Shown piece by piece: positions 12,001-25,200 of a stretch of 64,000 nt of DNA. A program made the translations under genes and the position numbers. A model generated the notes under the pieces. The model was not told the DNA's origin, ran no database searches, and was given only the letters and a program-made list of their open reading frames with translations. The stretch is from NCBI GenBank assembly GCA_020796225.1, contig CM036775.1, forward strand, positions 11,397,171-11,461,170. The letters are read 5' to 3'. Position 1 is the stretch's first letter. Each line of letters starts with the position of its first letter. This DNA is from Arion vulgaris. Taxonomy: Eukaryota; Mollusca; Gastropoda; Stylommatophora; Arionidae.

Positions 12001-15000
12001 GAAACATGAACTCAGTCGGACTCAATGAAATTAAAATCGTGGCATATCCTTTACAAGACGTCACCATAAACTATAGTAAACTAGTTATTGATTTTCTAGG
12101 TATCACTTATACGTTCAGTAGTTTGCCATTGCTTTCTGAACGTTGATGTATACTTTTACAGTTCTGAAAATTTTTCACAGGAATAAATTTACTTCCAAAC
12201 TGCCCACTGCAAAGTTTGAACAAGGTGTGCTTGGGTTGTGATCGAGCTCACTACTGCTTAAGCTACAGATGCTCACAATGACCCTTGTAAATGAACAATA
12301 CAATTGCAGCTAGATCAAAAACCAACCAACCATTCTTATCTTTCAAGTCTAGAACTATGTGATGTACAAGTGGTGCACCACCTGCGAATCTTCTTCTTCT
12401 TCTGCAACATTCTTCACGGCCAATTTGATCATTCTTATTGTGATGTATAATTGGTCCACTGGCAAGAACGGAGTGATCTACGCCGGGACGATTGTGCGCC
12501 CATGGTGACTAGGCCCGCCCGTCCGCTTTTCTGCCAGCTTTGATTTACTAGGTGAACTTTCCTAGAACGATCCTTTCGGATCTACGCCTTTTCGATCAAC
12601 TTTGCCGATATTTGGGCTTTGTGATCTACGCCAAGACAGTGAGTTACGCTGCTTTACCCGTTCTGACTGAGAAATATTTCTGGCTTGTCAGCTTGTCCTC
12701 GGACGGCGCCTTACTCGTATAAAACACCGTGTAAAGTATCGGCCTTCGCCAATGTTCAGGACCTGGGCTTCCTGTTTGATCCGATGACATTGTCGGCCTT
12801 GCTTTACTCGCATAATTTTGAGTTTGATCCGGGAAGGAACATTCTCAGCCTTTTCTAGACGCGATCGGACGGGCAATTTGCAATTTACCTCGAAAGCACT
12901 GGCATGGGACCGAGTACAAACAATGTAGAGGGTCGTTTCAGTGGGCACTATAAGCTAACTGAGGATTTTGCGCCGCGCCATCACCCGCCCCAGTTATTCG
13001 GGATGTTAGTTACGACTGCAATCGAACCTGCCCAGTTGCCCCAAGGCTGGCAGTTCCTTTAGGCATCACCAACCTCAGTTCTTCCGGGATGTTAATTTTA
13101 ATCGCACAGTACCTTGCACGGTTTTCCCAGGGCGGGTAGTTTCGTAATGCACTAAACGCAACTTGTTCTTTGCGCTCGGCAAACCTTGCCCAGTACATGT
13201 ATCTGCACCAGGCTACCAATGCGGGGTCAGCTGCAATCTTCCTCGCACAACACGAGGGTAGACTTTCATTCGCACGGTCCTGTCTTATTTATTCTGCCGA
13301 CGGCTGGCAATGTTTGCCCTCCTCAGGGCTTCGAGCTCGCTTCACGTGGCATACGTTGGTCACTGGATGCACCTCTCATCCATGTCTGAGTCGCTTCTGC
13401 TGTTTCTTTGCGTTCAGGGACTTGGGCAATATCTTGTTGACATCGGTCAGAGAATTGTGCATTTTATTTGTATGTATCTTTATCGTCTTACCGTAATTGC
13501 ACTGCTACCACTACCAGTAGTTTCCTCTCCCGATCCCTGCCCCTCTTAGCCAGACCAGAACCAGAGTCTGTTTCCAGGGTCACCGCGTGGAGGTTAGGGG
13601 CAGGGTCTTGGCTAGCGCGCTCGCTAACCCTGGCTCATGTTACCACCATGACCTCATGAGCCTTTGACCCCGGATCGTGTCATCTATTGAACTCCGACTG
13701 ATTTAATGAGCCATTCGCGGTTTCACCGTGAGACAGTGTGAACTTAGACATGCATGGCTTAATCTTTGAGACAAGCATATGACTACTGGCAGGATCAACC
13801 AGATAGCTGTCATGGACGAGACCGACCGACAATGCTCGGGTAGGAGACAGCGCTCTGTGCAGAGCGGATCCCGACGCCCCCGGCGAAAATGCGAAATTGA
13901 AGCGAACGACCGAGGCCGCTTCCCACAGTTTTGCCGGCAAGACTCAGCGCCGCCAAGCAAAACGACACCATGTTACTACTGCGGACCCACAAGCTCGTTG
14001 CAGAGCCGGGCCTTTAACGAGACCACCGTCGAGCGTTAAAATTTTAGACTGACTGCATCACACCGCGACCGAGAAACTCCGATATACGGACACACACACA
14101 CCACACAAGACTCGAAGCGCGAGCGAGCGAGTCTTAATAGCAGACGCTACCTTGTCCCTTATTCGCTGGGAGCCCCGCTCGCGTGAAAAGCGAGGAGGCA
14201 CGCGAGCCGTTAGAGACTATGCACGCAATTGGTTATCGACACTGGGGAACCGCGGTCGCTGACTGGCTCGCCCGTCCGGTTATTTTCAAACGGGGAGGCA
14301 CAGTTTGCAGACGCACAACCCAGATCACTGCGGAATCATTCTTCTATGCTTCTTGTTTTCTCATGGCACACATTTAACATTGTCATGTCAGTTTTCATTC
14401 TGTTCTGTCATTCATCCAACAGATTGAAAGAGTTGATACAAACTATCAGACTGATTGTAATAATGCTCAAAAAGAATTTGAGGTAAGTGGGCAGAGACAT
14501 TGTTGTTTTGTTGTTGCTTGTTGCATTTTACCTTTGACATCTTGTGCATTGTTCACAGCATCTGTTTTCTTTGTAGTTTCTCTCATTTCTTTCCACTGAC
14601 CTCTTGAACTTACTCTCCAGATCTTATTTATGATATTAGTAGTATTAGTCACCCCTGTGGTGCTGGGGCCCGGAAGGGAAGAAAAGGATAGTACTACTGC
14701 ATCCTACAAAGCATGTCGTGAGAGGCAACTGATGTAGGCTCTAGGGATGCTACCCTAGTAAATAAAAAGCTTAGCAGAAATCGGATGTGCTGGCCTACTT
14801 GGATATCGGGTATCTGGCACAGCGATAACGCTCTTATGTTCAGATCACATACAAATCACATAGAGTGGTTGACAAGTGGTCGATGTGGAGCGTTCAAAGA
14901 CGAAGAAAGCTACCATATTTTAAAAATTTGTTTCCCATGAGTGTGGGAATGGTTAAGTGGTTAGGATAACTTTCTTCTCAATAGAAAAAAGCTAGGTTTG

Positions 15001-18000
15001 TTATCCAGTTTCTAAATTGTTCACCCACTTTCAAATACTGTGGTCTAGTATTGTGGGGTCCTAACACATCACATTCCTGCAGCATTATATGCTATGGTGT
15101 ATTTTTTTAAATAATCTCTGTTAGTCTTCTTCTTTGCGTCGTTCTTACGACCAATTTTAATCACTCTTTGTGATATGTTTGATCTTTGTCAAGAACATGT
15201 ATATGTTGCACATTGGTTTGTAGGCCCCTAAACGCATAGACTTTACACGCTTAGGACACATGCATCCGATTTCAGCCAAACCTCCTTAGTTGCCTCACGA
15301 CATGCGTGGCAGGTAACAGTGGTTCTATTCTTTACACCCCAAATTCTCTGTTAGTCATAATTAGGGTACATATTTCCAATGGATGTGTATGGACGGTCCC
15401 TTCTTCTTTGTGCCTATAATAAAATAAAAACAGCTGGAGAGAAAACCTTGCATATAGATTTAAAGACAAATTAAAAAGGTCACACATGCTGTAAAACAGT
15501 GGCTCCCATTCTGTTACACAGCAAGTTGGCCGCTGGATTAGTCATTTCTACAAGTTAGCCAACTGATCTAGTTGTCTAGCATCATCATCAAGTAGCTTGT
15601 CCCTTCCGGAACTTGCCTCCCATGACAGTAGTCCTGAAAAACTCTGTTCTGTTCAATTGGCCAGGCGTCAGCAGCAGTCATTCAGATCTTCAATGACATC
15701 CTACACCCATCGTCTTCTAGGTCTTCCTCTCGTTCTTCTTCCAGGCACCATTCCTTCCAAAATTAATTTCTCTAGGCACTCATGTCGTTTGATGTGTCCG
15801 AAATATTTAATTTTCCTTGTTTTTATGCTTGTTATAGCCAACTCTCTTTAATATCAAGCTGTTGCAGAACAGAAGCGTTTGTTCTTTACTCTATCCATGA
15901 TATTCTAAGTACTTTCTGTAGCATTTGCATTCAAAGGCATTAATGATCTTCTCTGCCGCTTTGTCAATGTTCCATGTCTCACAACCATATGTTGCCAAGG
16001 GAAATCACAGGCTCTTAAACACGTGATTTTTGTTCTTATGTCAGTTCCCTTCCATAGGTTAGTTAGTTCTTTTAGTTTTAGCAAAGCAATGCTCAACTTT
16101 CTTTTAATTTCTTTTATAGCATTCCCGTCAGTTGTCCTTACCTACATGATAATTCATGTACAGTTGAAGTATGTTGAATATATCCTAGCAAGAGCACGCA
16201 CCAGAGTTCTGTAGTATTTGAGGGAAGTTAATATTACCAATAATTCAAGAAAAGAGAACATGTATTTGATCTATAAATACTTGAACTGAAATCTTGAAAA
16301 CCATGAAGTCAGGGTGAATAGGAGTTGATTTATTTAGAGGATGTGAACCACTCATTTAGTGCATTTTCACTGTTTATCATTTTCCCCATTGTTGTATTTG
16401 AAACTTCACGCTTTCAATCCAAGTTTTTTATCTGATATTTATTCTGTGAAAAATTTATGATTTTATGAAACCTATATCAACTTTAGAAACTTGGAGTGCC
16501 ATTTGATGTTTTTATTAAGTCAATGTTTCACTAAATCTTCTTATGTTCAGTGAATGTCCCAAGATTCTGTACATTTCAAGACAATTATTTCTGTAAAAAA
16601 CAAATATAATAATGTTATAAACAACAAATGTAAGCTCTATTATAAGTTATGTTATGTAATCGATGTCACAGCATATTGGGCATTCCCATCCGTGCTCTGT
16701 TCTCCGCTGCAGCAGCCATCCCAAGTCCACTTGCTCACTGTACCTATGAGCAGTTGATTAGTATATCTTCTCTTTCTACCAAGAAGACGAAACTGTCTGG
16801 CATGTCCAAACTTGTTTTCACACTCGTTCCAGTGTCTGAGACTCGCCCATATCACATAAATGAGAGTGTACGGCATTGATGATATCGGCTCCGTCCATAC
16901 TTCTGCCCGCTTGAGTCGGGGCATTGTTTGTAAGAAAATCAGCACGGTCGTTACCATGCACTCCAGCATGTGCAGGTGTGTACAGCCAAGTCAGTGTCTT
17001 GAGATGTGATCTCCGAATGCTATCCATCCATTCTGCCCACATACTTCCAGATTCAATCCTTTGAAGCATATTCATTGAGTCTGGTATGGGTGGCTTGCTG
17101 CTCACCCACCCACGAGAGACCCTGGAGGCAGCGGTGATCTCCATAGTTATGCTCGAAAGCACCACAGTCCTCAAGAAGTGTTCTAACCATTTCGTTGTGC
17201 TTATTCAGCAAAGTTACATCTCAACCACTTCCATACAACTTTGAGTGATACGCTATTAATAGTTGTATCCTGTCTACAGAGAAGAGAACAAATAGATCTA
17301 TCTAGAAAGAACTCAAAATCAAAGAAAACTGGCTGATGCTACAAATAAGAAAGAGAAATTAGTATTTCATATAAAAAGACATGAAGGGCTGAGAAGACCA
17401 TCATGGAAGGAGGCATACTGGCAAAGAGAAGAAGAGGAAGACCACGGAGAAGATGGATTCAGGATGTAACTGATGGTTTGAACATGACAGCTGCAGAGGC
17501 AGGATATCTGGCCTATGAGAGAGAGAAATTCGGAGGACTGTTGGGGTGGCAAAGTTCTGCTCAGGACAAGCTATTTAATGATGATCCTGTCTACATCAAT
17601 GATGAAAGTGATCTTCTTCTCGATCGCTCTTTTCTGCCATTTTGATCATTTTTATTGTGATATATAAACAGCCTATCACATCTTCAGCACCATTTAGAAC
17701 TCTGGTGCTTATCCTTCGTCGATGTGTCCGATTTCAGCCAGCATTTTATTTACTAGGATAGCTTGCCCTAGAAAAGTGATCTGAAGACATCTAATATTAA
17801 ATATGAAAATATTGATCACATATTGTAAGTCTTTGTGAAATTATTAGAAGGTTAGAAACCCAAGTTTTTGTATGTTGTATGCTATCTGCTTTGGGTTGTT
17901 TATTTGATTCTTCTTGTTTGTACACATATTTTAATTCTATGTTATCATATGTTCTTACTGTCATCAATATCCAAATATCTAAGATGATCATTATTTTAAT

Positions 18001-21000
18001 GAGAACCATCATGATATGTACATTGCCATAAGGTTTAGAAACAAGCAAATTAAAAGACATTTTTTGGTAAACTTCTGAGATGTTTAGAATGACGAATGAG
18101 GCAAATTTCAATGAAATAAAATAATGGGAAAAATACATCAACAAATAGAGATAAAGACAAGAAAAATTGGACTATGGATAAATATTCTTCTTTGAACGTT
18201 CCATATTAACCACTTGTTAACCACTCTGTGTGATTTGTATTGATCTGAGCCTAAGAGCAATTGTATGTTGTGCCAGTTTTGCGCCTACAAGTAGGTCAGC
18301 ACATCCAATTTCTGTGATACTTTTTATTTACTAGGTAGCTTCCCGACTACTATCTCGAACCAAGAATTGCTTGCACTATGCCAACAAGAGAATATGGGCA
18401 CTATCATCCGAAGACGACGCTGGAGATGGATTGGACATGTGATGCGCATGGAGACTGGCTCCGACACGAAAACTGCACTGAGATGGACTCCAGAGGGTAG
18501 GCGAAGCGTGGAAGACCCAAGACGACTTGGAGGAGAACGATAGAGCAAGAACTGAAGGAAATGAATCATAGCTAGAACACAATACAGAGGAAGGCCATGA
18601 ACAGGGAAGAATGATGTGCGTTTGTTGCTGCCCTAAACGCCAAGGGCGTAACAGGCTAAAGGGTGGAAGGGAGGGTAGCTTCCCTAGGTTCTACATTAGT
18701 CACCTCTATGACATTGCTTGTAAGTCGCAGTGGTACTATACTTTGCTTCCTTGCGGCCCCGGCACCACACGGGCGAATGGATAAATAAATTACTTGAACT
18801 TTGAGCACATGGTCAGACATGATACTGTTGAACATCATGCTCTAACGGAGGGTTAAGTGCAAGTAAGCAAGAGTAAGACAATAATGTAAGTGGGAAAAAA
18901 AAACCATCAAGAGGTCTGTGAAAATGTACCATAATAGCATATCTAACCATTACTATAATGTATTCACTAATATGTTTCTGATTTATAGATGTTGTTTATG
19001 TCCTCAAAGCATTGTTTTTAAGGCTATGCATCCCGGTACATAAGCCTAACAAAAAGTAGTTATTGTGTTTCTCCTGTCAAATTGACTAAAAGTGATTCGT
19101 AAAATTACTTCAGTATTCTTTTTCTCAAACTACTGATTGTATGTTGCCAAGAACTTGATGCAGAACATGAAATTAACTACCAACATCTATATTTGAATAC
19201 ACAAAAACAAAAATCATGTCAACTGACAAAGCAAAAGGCTCACCTAACATCCAAGTAAATAATGAAGAACTCCAGTGTGTAGAGAGCTACGAATATCTTG
19301 GCTCAATAATTAACAATAACGGTGACTGCTCCAAAGAGATCTCAAGAAGATTGGCAATAGCAATCAAGAAGTTAAACACAATGAAGAACATGTGGCAAAG
19401 CACCTGCAAAATTCTAAAATTAAAAATATTGAGAGCATGCATTTTCCCAGTGGCTACTTATGGTTGTGAATCATGGACTATTACACAGAGATTAAGAACG
19501 AAAGTCCAGTCCTTCGAAACTAAATGCTACAGAAAGATCCTATGAATACCATGGAAAGAACACTGATGTCCTGAAAGAACTAAATGTTAAAGAGAATTGG
19601 CTGATAAACAACATACTATACAGAAAAATTACATACTTTGGTCACATCAAGCATCACAATGGCCTGGAAAGAACAATACTAGAAGGCAGGGTCCCAGGAT
19701 GCAGAGGCAGACCAAGAAGAAGATGGCTACAAGATATTAAAGAAACCATGAACATGACCATCGACGAAGTGGGTGAACTGGCAAGAGACAGAGTGAATTT
19801 CAGATGTGCTGCAAAGAGAGCAACGTATAAAGGATACGCACCTTGATGATTCTTTTTCTAGAGAGTAAATTTTAATTTGCGAGCTGTACCTGGTCACAGT
19901 TGGTCATAAAGTTGGCACAGAACCGTGCTTGAATTACATTGAGAAACAAAGAATGAAGTGGTTTAGCCACTTAATAAGAACGCATCCATACTCCACAGTA
20001 TACAGTCTTCTACAACAGAACATCAGGAAAGAAGGCGAGAGGACGACCACGAAAAAAATAGTTAGATGGTATAGCAGAATCCTGTCAAAGAGTAAAAATA
20101 ACAATCACCCAAGCCACCAGAACAACACAAAACAAAAAAAAACAGAAAACCACGACACTGGGCAACAACCCGGTAACAGTGTGACAACAAAAGAAGAAGA
20201 CCTGGTCAAAAATTGTATTGTTTAAAAAAAAATGATAATAATCATAAGCAAAAATCTTATCAATTGATATTAAAATATCCTGGTTCTGTAGAATATGTTA
20301 AAGTTGCTTGACGAATTATTGGTTTCTTTAAAAGTAAATGACATAAATTTCTTATGACGTATTTCTTTGGAACACAGTATAATTCAGTCAAAGAATCAAA
20401 AATGGTTACCATTTGTAAGATTTATGTACTGCCATGCATCATGCCACTGCGAAAACGAATACTTCACTGCTGTATTGATCTAATACTTCTGTATGGCAGC
20501 AAATCATGGACAGTGAATAAACATTCAATATGATCATTGGAAGCCACAGAGATGTGGTGTTACAGAAGAATGCTGAAAATTTCATGGACAGCGAAGAAAA
20601 CAAATGAGGAGGTTTTAAATCAGACCTGCACACAAAGAAACCTTATCAAAAGAATAAAAATCCGACAATCAAGGTTCTTCGGACATATAATGCGAAGAGA
20701 AGGTTTAGAACATTTTGTAACAACAGGTAAAATTCAGGGAAGGAGATATCGCGGAAGACAGAGGGAGAAGATGCTGGATGGCCTGGCATCATGGTTTGAC
20801 ACTAGATCGACGTCAGAACTGATTACGGGCATCAAGCAGAGAGAGTTGTGGAGGGACATGATCGCCTACGCCGGCAGACCTGGCACTTGAGAGAGATGCA
20901 TCATGCTCTTTTCTGACAGCAACAGCTCTCAGGTCAACCCAGCCTCAACTGGGTACAAGGAAAAGCACTTAGAAGTAAAGACGGCCGGCGTGATATTAAC

Positions 21001-22197
21001 CACATCATCCATCATGTGCCGACGGTCAATGAAAAATACAGGCCTAACTCTGTATTACCCAATGTACCTCCAGGTATGAAAATGCGTTCCTATACCCTTT
21101 TATACATCAGGCATGTAAATAACTAAAACATCGCTGCCCGCTGTTATACACTATGTTATGTGAATGGCATTATCCTGCATAGCATAGGTTCCCAAACTTT
21201 TTCGGGCCACCGCCTAATTTGCTAGACATCAATTTAACACCCCCCACTATAACTGTGTTCCGCATTCAAACCGTTTTATATTTTCTACGTAAATAGCAAC
21301 TAATGATACATTACTGCTTATGCCGTTAAATTATTGAAAAAGTAGCTGTCAATATGTGCTTCATCTTGAATACAGTTATTCAATCGCAAATTCACTAAAG
21401 TAATTTATTTTAAAATATATATATGATTAATTTCTTCTATAAGGAGCCACCGACCCCTAAATTGTCTGAACGTCCCCCAAATGCCTCTGAACCCACTATC
21501 GCCCTGCCACCCTCTCCCTTCCCCTAGAAGGCTTTGCCCACTGGGGCGTGTACCGCCACTTTAGGAACCTATGCTATGTAGTATCACACAAAGTTGAATA
21601 TGAAAAACTTCCTATTTTTGTTATTTGATCATCACATATATATGGCCTTTTTAGTCTTTACAGATGGTCAATTGGCAAGTGTTTTATAGTCACATAGTAC
21701 ATACAACTATTATATGATTTAGAAAAGAGAAAAATATTGTATAGTTGCAGTTTTATTTCTTAAATAAGTTCACACTCAAAAGTCAGATCTACTGATATCT
21801 TTTTTGAACAATTCATGACATGTAACATTTATTTGAGTTGCTGGGCCTGTTTCAGAAAGATCGAGAAACTATGAAGGAACGTTTACTTGAGCATTATAAG
21901 GTATAAGTGATGATGGTTTCTCATACATTTTATTACCCTTCTTGTTGCAGTTTACCTATTGCACTTTTTAAATATATCTTCTTTATTGCTTGATGTTATT
22001 AACATATGTTAATATTACCTTACTAAAATTACATTCGTTGTGTTTAGTAATTGTTTTGCTTTGTCAGTGTTATGTGTTGTTTTTTAAATTGTATTTTAAA
22101 TACAAGTGCAGCTCAAGCCAAACTTTGTAACTAATTCTCTAGTCTTTAACGAGACCAGTATTCTTAGATAGAAAGTGTATAGATGTGTTGTACTGGG

Positions 22198-22234
<37 letters not shown>

Positions 22235-25200
22235 CTTCTAGCATCATATAGAGAATATATTTGCAATCAATAAAACATGTCTTTCAGAAATAGTAGGAAA
22301 TATATCTGTGTGATAGATTGAATCATTGATTGATTCATTGGACCATCATCATTGCACTTTCGTGACTAACCATATGTTCTCCGATCTGAATCATTGATTG
22401 ATTCATAGGAGCATCATCATTGCACTTTGGTGAGTAACCATATGTTCTCCGATCTGAATCATTGATTGATTCATAGGAGCATCATCATTGCACTTTGGTG
22501 AGTAACCATATGTTCTCCGATCTGAATCATTGATTGATTCATAGGACCATCATCATTGCACTTTGGTGAGTAACTATGCGCTCTCCGATCTCTTTCTTAC
22601 ACAGGAAGATCTCAGCGGCAGTGCACGATCTCCACATTTTGAAGATGATGAAAATATTTTGTAGGAAATTTTATTTTTAATCTTTGTAATAAATTTTGTC
22701 AGGGCAATAATGGGTAAACTAATGGGTAAACTAATGGGTAAACTAATGGTGCTTGCAGTGCTACCTATTAATATAAAACCTGTGTAAATACTTTGTGGTA
22801 AACTAATGGTGCTTGCAGTGCTACCTATTAATATAAATGTAAACACTACTAATCCTGCTTGGTTCCAGTAGATCATATGGTTGCAACTTCTTGGTCCCAG
22901 TAGATCATATGGTTGCAACTTCTTGGTCCCAGTAGATCATATGGTTGCAACTTCTTGGTCCCAGTAGATCATATGGTTGCAACTGTTGCTCTCCACCTGG
23001 TTCTATTCTGGGCTGTCCTTTTTAGATCTAATTCTTTCTTTTACTATTGTTCACCAAGTATTCTTTGACCTACCCTCTTCCCTTTTCCTCTGTGGGTTCC
23101 ACTTGTATATGTCTGGTTATGCTGAGCTGTTGTTTCCTGAGTGTATCCAATCCATCACATTGTTAACTTCCAACTGTTTTGGTTTCTGTCTTGTTCTGTT
23201 CCACAAGGTTCTTCCTCTTCTTTGCGTTCGTTCTTTACGACCAATTTTAACCACTCTTTGTAATATGTTTGATCTTTGCCAAGAACGTGTATACGTTGCA
23301 CATTGATTTGGTAGGCCCCTAAACGCATAGACTTTACACGTTTAGAACATGTGCATCCGATTTCAGCCAAACCTCCTTAGTCGCTCTTATGACATGCGTG
23401 GCAGGTAACAGTGGTTCTATTCTTACACCCCAAATCTGGGCCCGGTAACCACTGGGCGGTTTCACAAGGTTGTATTTGTTATCCCATCTGTTATCTGATA
23501 CTAAGTGTGTGACAAAGGTTCTGTCTTGTTCTGTTCCAAAGCTTGTATTTGTTATCCTATCTGGCTATCTGATACTAAGTGTGGGACAAAGGTATCTGTC
23601 TTGTTCTGTCCACAAGTTGTATTGTATCCTATCTGGTTATCTGATACTATGCTGTGACAAGATTGTCTTGTTCTGTTCCACAAGCTTGATTTGTTATCCT
23701 ATCTGGTTTATCTGATACAATGTGTGACAAAGGTATCTGTCTTGTTCTGTTCCACAAGCTTGTATTTGTTATCCTATCTGGTTATCTGATACTAAGTGTG
23801 TGACAAAGGTATCTGTCTTGTTCTGTTCCACAAGCTTGTATTTGTTATCCCATCTGGCTATCTGATACTAAGTGTGGGACAAAGGTTTCTGTCTTGTTCT
23901 GTTCCACAAGCCTGTATTTGTTATTCCATCTGGCTATCTGATACTAAGTGTGGGACAAAGGTTTTTGTCTTGTTCTGTTCCACAAGCTTGTATTTGTTAT
24001 TCTATCTGGCTATCTGATACTAAGTGTGGGACAAAGCTATCGGTTGATAAATGTCTGCAGTTTGGTGTAATATGCTTGATCAACATACCATATTATAGAG
24101 CAGGACATATTTTACATGTGTACTGCAGTCTAAACTTATTTCATACAGAGAAATTTATCATGCTTCTTACTGAGCACATAGAACTGAAAGCAAACCTCAT
24201 GTTGCTAATCCTTGTATTGTCGATTTAAGAGAAGACTGCAGTAAAACTATGTAGCAATGGCGAAACACGTAAAAACAAAGTACTGTAGTTTTACAAAAAC
24301 AATAACAATACACAGTAACCTTTCAACCAAAAGGCCTTTATCAAGCAATGGATAACTGGTTATTGGTTACTAAACTGATGTCATTTCACGCTGGGCAGAC
24401 CCATAGGTGCTCAGTCTCCCCAACAGATATCGAAGAGTATGCATACTGATGGTTCCTGTGGCTCGCTGATTAAACACACCTCTCACTCTGCCTCTCAGGC
24501 ATCCAGTTCAACTTGAACAACGGGTAACTCCAAACTGCTTAAATCGCTTGATCGATTCAACATCGATTTTAGTGTCCTCATCCAACAGAGAGTCGCAAAG
24601 AGACCGAAGAATATCCCCTTATCCATTAACCAGATAGGATAACAAATACAACCTTGTGGAATGGATAAGAAGTAAAGAAATTCACTTCTGTTGTATCCTT
24701 ATCGCTCCATATTGACCACTTATTAACCGCTTTGTGATATGTATGTGATTCAAGTCTAAGAGGGATTGAACATTGTGCCAGTTATGCTTCTACAAGTAGG
24801 CTAGCACATCCACTTTCAGCGACAGTTTTTATTTACTAGGTAGCTTCCTAGTTCCCTACTTCAGTCACCTCTTACGAAATACCTTGTAGGTTGCAGTGTT
24901 ACTATTTTTGTCCCTTTGTGAGCCCGGCAACACATGGGCGATGAGCAGAGTTATCAGTCCTATCAATATGTGGACACATACTAAACTCTCACCAATGGTA
25001 AAACTCATGTCTAAGAATAAACTCTTATCAGAATTAAATATGGCAAACATTGAATTCTTCTATTAGATTGAACTGTTTTACTAGGTCTGTGTCTCACTAA
25101 TAATATGACATATTTAAACAGACAAATTATGTCTTTTAAAATTCTGTTGTTTGTTAATTACTTACTTACTTACTTACTTATTCCTCTCCGCTCCTCATGG

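Larger units (their letters stand above)
12391..14327 (-). mobile_element. Retroposon with 5'ETS/18S rRNA head and SINE tail, copy A
   Basis: Read on the minus strand, the shared 5' end starts at about 14323 (CTGGGTTGTGCG). About 520 bp of pre-rRNA leader leads into the 18S 5' end at 13805, continues through GC-rich sequence, and finishes in SINE subfamily C material. That material has a TTTACTAGGTGAACTTTCC-like block, ATCACAATAAGAATGATC and a GAAGAAGAAGAA tail at 12391. CTGCGAATC (12382-12390) and CTGCGGAATC (14328-14337) flank it as a target-site duplication with one indel. Copy B at 51618-53626 has the same order. It is CpG-rich relative to its surroundings and ends 95 bp before SUDS3 exon 4. 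Confidence 0.7.

Noticed and set aside
13540..13805. Functional rDNA locus
   Set aside because: Only the 5' end of 18S is present, it is truncated, and a target-site duplication encloses it with a SINE tail.
12688..14039. Several 60-108-codon open frames in the GC-rich segment
   Set aside because: They overlap on both strands across the ETS/18S retroposon and follow its high GC content.
23470..24228. Open frames with repeated [16 protein letters not shown] units
   Set aside because: By-product of the 76-bp minisatellite.
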